47,035 nucleotides of DNA, taken from assembly GCA_903866395.1 (NCBI GenBank), contig CAIPNM010000449.1, positions 1 to 47,035 of the forward strand, given 5' to 3'. Within the stretch, counting starts at the first letter, position 1. Each line of letters opens with the position of its first letter. The position numbers and the translations under genes are program-made. The notes beneath the pieces are model-generated. The model had not been told where the DNA came from, did no database searches, and worked only from the letters and a program-made list of their open reading frames with translations. Source of the DNA: an uncultured bacterium. Lineage in GTDB: Bacteria > Pseudomonadota > Gammaproteobacteria > Burkholderiales > Burkholderiaceae_E. Shown in pieces: positions 38,401 to 44,400 of this stretch.

Positions 38401-41400
38401 AAGGCGACTGGCGGCAGCACCAACCTGGTTGACCAGGCCGCTTTCCTGACACTTGACACCTCGATGCCAACGGTCACCGCTGTTCGTGGCCCGGCAGCCG
38501 GCGCCTTCGCCGCAGGCTCCGCGCAGACGCTGGTGGTTGAATTCAGCGAATCGGTCACGATCACACCGAGCGGCAGCACGCCCAGCCTGCGTGTGACACT
38601 GAATCCGAACACAGCGTCAGCCCGCGTGGTTGAGGCGGCCTACGACGCCGCGCGCTCCACCGACACTCGCAAGGTGTTCAGCTATCAGACGCCGGATGGC
38701 TACTTCTACACGGCTCCGTCGGTGGCGGGTTCGATTAGCACAACGGGCACCGGCACCATCGACGTCCAAGCCGGCGGTCGGATCGTGATGGTCGATGCCG
38801 CGGTCACCAGCGCAGGTAGCGGCAATATTCGCTACGTTGCTGCAGGTGCGCTCCAGTTGTCGCAACTTAGCACCACCGGCGACGTCAGCCTGGTGGCCGA
38901 TACCGTGACCGACGCGGGCCCTGGCGGGTCAGCGAGCGCGGTCAACGTCATTGCGGATGAACTCCGGATCTCCGCTGCCGGCACCGGAAGCGGCAAGGGC
39001 TTCGGCACTGCAACCGACCCGATCGAGACCACGATTGCCAAGCTGGCGGCATCGGTGGCAGCGACGGCTACCAGCGATAACGGTGGCGGTCTGTTCGTCC
39101 TTGAAACCAATGCCCTGGATGTGGGTACGCTGAGCGCAATTGGCGTCAACCGGGTGACGGCGGCAGGTGTCGCCGAGGCTGCGGGTACGGGCGCTGCGCC
39201 CCCCGCCGATGCATCACTGGGGAACCTGACATCTGGCGGGGCACTGATTGTTCGTACCGCTTCGGGTGCTTTGGCAACCCTGTCGTCGGGCGGAGCGGTG
39301 ACGGCAAAAGGTGTTGCTCTTCTTTCAGCGGGCGGTAGTGGCATTCTCACCCTGGGTTCCGCAACGACCGTGGTCGGCAACCTCAGCCTGATCGCAGGTG
39401 GAGCGCTCAATCAGAACGGCAACGTGCAGACCACCGGGTCAGGCAGTTCGGTTGACATGGCGGCTGGTGCCGAGATCACCATGGCAACGACCGTGAGCGT
39501 CACCACGAGCAACGGCGCGATCCGCCTTGAGTCGGCCACCAGCAGTTCCAGCACGACCGAGGCCAGCCGCAAGATCACGCTGGGCGCGCTGAACGCAGGC
39601 ACCGCCGGCGTTGCAATCCTCTCAGGTGGTTCGATCGTGGACGGGGTGGGCTCGGCGGCTGCCGAGGTGATTGCCAGCCAGTTGATCCTGCGCGCCAACG
39701 ACGCAATCGGTTCGGGAAGTAATTCGATCGAGACCGACGTGGCCACGCTTGCAGCCCGCGCAGGCGCTGATAGCAACGGTGCAAGCTTCGCAACGCTGGA
39801 GGGTGTGTTTGTCCGCGAGGTGGGAGCCAATATCCGAAGTGGGCTCGCCGTCGATACCGTCACAGTTCAATCCAACCGCGTCAACGCTGACGCCACACTG
39901 ACGGCCCAGCAGGTCACCCTTGAGGACATTGATGCGATCGGCACCGGACCGGTGGTGGTAACCGTCGATTCGGGCGAGCTTCGCCTCGAGGCGGGTCCGG
40001 CTGACCCCGCGGCGATCACCACCGTCTCCGGGGCGATTCGCCTCGAGGCCTCCGCCGGCGATGTACGGCTGAATGCCCGGGTGGAGTCGGGCAGTGGCAG
40101 CATCTCGGTGATTGCCTCTCAGGATGTGATCCAGGCGCCTTACCTGATCGGCTCCGTATCGATTGATTCCCTGATCGCGGGGCGGTCGCTCTTGCGCGAT
40201 GCCGCTGCGAACGGCGTCGTTCTGGACAGTGGCGCCGCGGCGCCCACCATCACCCGCGATGCGGCCTCGTCGGTCGCGATCACCACGGTGTCTGGGGCAT
40301 CGCTCAACGCCACCACTGACGACACGGTAAGCCTGCAGGGTACAGTTTCTGGTGCAGCCGGTGGCTACGCGGCGGGTACTGTTCTGGCCTTCGGCGTTGC
40401 CTTCTCCGAAGCGGCTGTCGTCGCGGGTTCGCCGCAGATTGCGATTACCTACAACTCTGGTGCGAGCGCGGTTGCGACCTACAACGCGGGGATGTCCACA
40501 GGCACACAAAAAGTCTTCACCTGGACGGTGCCTGCCAGCACCACGGTGGGCAGCTTCACGGTAGGGGCGCTCACCCTCAACGGCGGTTCGATCACGGATC
40601 GCGCCGGCAATGCGCTGATCACCACGAGCGGCAGCCTGACGCTGCCGACCGCATCAGCCGCCTCGGTTCAGGTGGCCACCGCTTCAGGCGCTGCGCATCG
40701 TCCGGCAGGTCTGACCGCCTATACGCTGTCTGGAACCGCGTCGAGCGCGTCGATTCCCGCCGGGCTGACGATCACCTTTACGGACTCAGCTTCGACGCCC
40801 TCCACCATCGTGGTTTCCGGTGTGGCAATTACCGGCGGCCGCTGGGAGATGCCGGTAACCGATCTGTCAGGTCTTGCCGAGGGCGCGGTCAAGGTCACGG
40901 TATCAAGCGGTTCAACGACGCTTCTGGACCTGGCTGGCTTCCTGACCGTTGACAACACGGCACCAGCCCCGGTTCGTGTAACGGTGCCGACCACGGGAAC
41001 CTACGCTGCGGCCAGCGTTCAGACTTACACGGTCGTGTTTTCCGAGCCCGTCACAGTCACCGGCTCGCCCACGCTCAATGTGTCGGTGGCTGGAACGCCT
41101 AACGCGACGGTCTATGCTGCGGCTTACGACGCGGCCGCGTCCACCGATACGGTCAAAGTGTTCCGTTGGACCGTGCCCTCAAGCCCGGTGGCAAGCGCCG
41201 ATGTGTCGATCACCGGAATCACCCTCAACGGCGGTTCTATCGTTGACGCTGCTGGCAACGCGATCGCGGTGTCGAGCGGCGTGGTTACGCTGTCCGCTGC
41301 GGGTACCGCATCCACCAACCCGGTGGTGGACGCATCGGGCGCGATTCAGATCACCGAAGCGGCGGGGCGTCAGCTGGCAAGCGCTGGTCTCAGCTCGATC

Positions 41401-44400
41401 ACACTCACGGGTCGTGCGACGGTCGCTGGCCCCCTCACGATCTCACTGGTGGACTCGGCAGGCTCGCCAGCAACGGTCACGGTGAGCAATGTCACTGTCA
41501 CCAACGGGCAGTGGACTGCAACGACGCCGAGTCTGTTGACCCTGTCATCGGGTGCGGTCAGGATTCGGGTCTCCGATGCCTCGGGCCAGCTGTTCGAGCA
41601 AGTGTCTTACCTCACGATCGACAAGACCGCGCCGTCTGTCAGCCGTGTGAATGCACCGGCGGCGGGTAGCAGCGTGAACGTGAGGTTCATTGATTCCGCA
41701 GCCCAGCCCGCCGAGGTGGCCGTCAACAATGTTTCAGTGGTTAACGGCGCCTGGTCGATTCCTTCGACGAATCTGTCCACGCTGGCAGCGGGCCCGGTCA
41801 AGGTGCGCGTCACTGGGGCGGACAATACTTTCATCGAACATGCCGCGTTCCTTACGCTTGACCGCTCGGCGCCTGAGCTCACCCGGATCGATGGTCCGGC
41901 AGCAGGCACCTATGCTGCGGGTACGCGCCTGGTGTTCACGGCCCAGTTCTCCGAGGCGGTCGCCATTGACACCGCGGACGGTCTGCCGGCGCTGACGCTG
42001 AAGGTCAATTCGACCACCGAGGCGCGTGCGGTCCTGGATCCACAGGCCTTTTCCGACACGGTCAAGGCCTTCGTCTGGGTGATTCCGACCGGGCTCACCG
42101 TCACGTCGGTAGCGGCAGATAGCCTAGTGTTCAACCGCGCGGTCTTCAGCGACCGGGCGGGTAATCTGCTCAACTCGACGCTGCCTGGTCTCGCACTGCG
42201 GCCGGTGGGTTCGGGCGGCAATACGGCTGTGGTCGATGCCGCTGGCCCGATTCAGGTTGCATCCGCTGCGGGGGCACTGGTCGGAAGTGGCGGTCTTGCC
42301 GCCTACACCGTGAGTGGCACTGCGGCGGGCGACGCCGGGCCCCTCACCATCACGTTCACCGATTCGGCTGCAACCCCGGTCTCTGTGACCGTGAACAGCG
42401 TGGCAGTCACCAACGGCCAGTGGACGGCCACGGCCAATCTGTCAACGCTGGCAGCGGGGGCTGTCCGTCTGAAGGTGGCAAACGGTACGGGCGGTGCCAA
42501 TACGCTGTTTGAGCAGACCGGGTTCCTGTCCATCGACAAGACCGTACCGACGGTCTCGCGGGTGACCGCGCCGGTGGCGGCTCCAATCGCCGCGTCCAGC
42601 GTTCAAACCTTCTCGGTGGTCTTCTCCGAAGCTGTGACGGTCACCGGTTCGCCGCAGCTCTCGCTGTCTTTCAACAGTTCTACGGCTGCGACCGCTGCTT
42701 ATGACGCAGCTGCGTCGACCGACACGGTGAAGGTGTTCCGCTGGACCGCGCCCGCCACCCCGGCGGTAACGTCGGTATCGGTCACCGGTCTCGTGCTGAA
42801 CGGCGGGGCCATCGCCGACCGCGCGGGTAACGCGCTCGTCACCAGCTCAGGATCGCTCACGCTGAGCGCGTCGGGCGGCGGCGGCACCAACGCGGTGGTC
42901 GACGGTGCTCCGTCAGTCCAGGTCACCGAGATCGCAGGCCGCGTGCTTCCGGTCACCTCTGTGGGTGCACTGACCCTGACGGGCCGCACCAGCGCGACGG
43001 GTCCGCTCACCATCAGCTTCATCGATTCCCTGTCTACACCGGTGACGGTCAGCGCCTCGGGCGTTGCGGTGAGCAACGGCCAGTGGACGATGCCGGCAAC
43101 CAACCTGTCGACGCTCGCCCCGGGGGCGATCAAACTGCAGATCTCCAACGCCGGTGGCGTGATCTTTGAGCAGGCCGCCTTCCTCACGATCGACAATGCG
43201 ATCCCCACGCTATCCAGAGTGGCGATGCCGGCAAATGCCACCTACGCTGCGGGGACGACGCTCACGTTCGCGGCCAGCTTCTCCGAGGCGGTCCGTCTTA
43301 CCGCGGCGGGTGGCTATCCGAGCCTGTCGCTCACGGTCAATGGCGCTACCCCGTTCACTGCGGCGTACAGCGCATCCCTTTCAACTGACACCACCAAAGT
43401 CTTCACCTGGACGGTCCCGTCCGGCCTGACGGTGAGCGCACTGCGGGCGGAAGCGATTCGCCTGGGTGGCGTTAGCCTGACCGACGCAGCGGGCGCTGCC
43501 GTGGTGACCACCGACGGTGGCCTGACACTGACCGCGCTGGGTTCGGGCGCCGGTGCCGTTGTGGCTCCTGCCGCATCGGTGCAAGTGGCAGCGGCCGCTG
43601 GGGCGCCCGTCCGCCTGCCACAGCTGGTGGCCTACACACTGTCCGGCACGGTGTCGTCGACGATCACCACAGGGCTCGACGTCACCTTCACGCCGTCAAG
43701 CGGATCCCCGGTGACCGTTAGCATTGCGTCGGGTTCAATCAGCAGCGGTCAGTGGGCGCTGCCTGCCACCAACCTTTCCGGCCTCGCGGCTGGCCCGGTA
43801 CGCGTGTCAATCAATGCAACCGGTGGCAGCACCACGCTGTTCGCCCAGGATGCGTTCCTGACGGTTGCACCGGATTCGCTCACGATGTCGCCCGCGCAGG
43901 TAGAAGTTGGTGGAGCAATCCAAATCAGCTCGCCATCGGGAACCGTGGTGGCGGGTAGCGCCAACCAGGCGATCAACCTCCAGGGCACAGCAGACGTGTC
44001 CCGCACTGGATCTACCCTCACGGTGGTGCTGCGCGACTCAGCGACGCCCACCGCAAACGAAGTCACCATTGCAAACGTGACTGTTACGGATGGCGTGTGG
44101 TCGATCCCGACCGCCAACCTGTCCACGCTGCAGCCTGGTGCGGTTCGAGTCACAGTGACCGGTGCCAACAGCAGCAGTCTGGTTCGCGGCAGCTTCCTAT
44201 CCATTGATCGCGCTGCGCCGACTGCGACACTGGTCGGAATGCCCGCGCTGTCGCTGCCTGTCGCAAACGCGACGCCGGCGCGCAGTGAATATGCCGTGGG
44301 CGCGACGCTCACTTTCACGGTGAGCTTCTCCGAGCCGGTCACGGTCGACACGTCGGGTGGTGCACCCACGCTTGCGGTCTCTGCGACCAATGCCGGGGCC

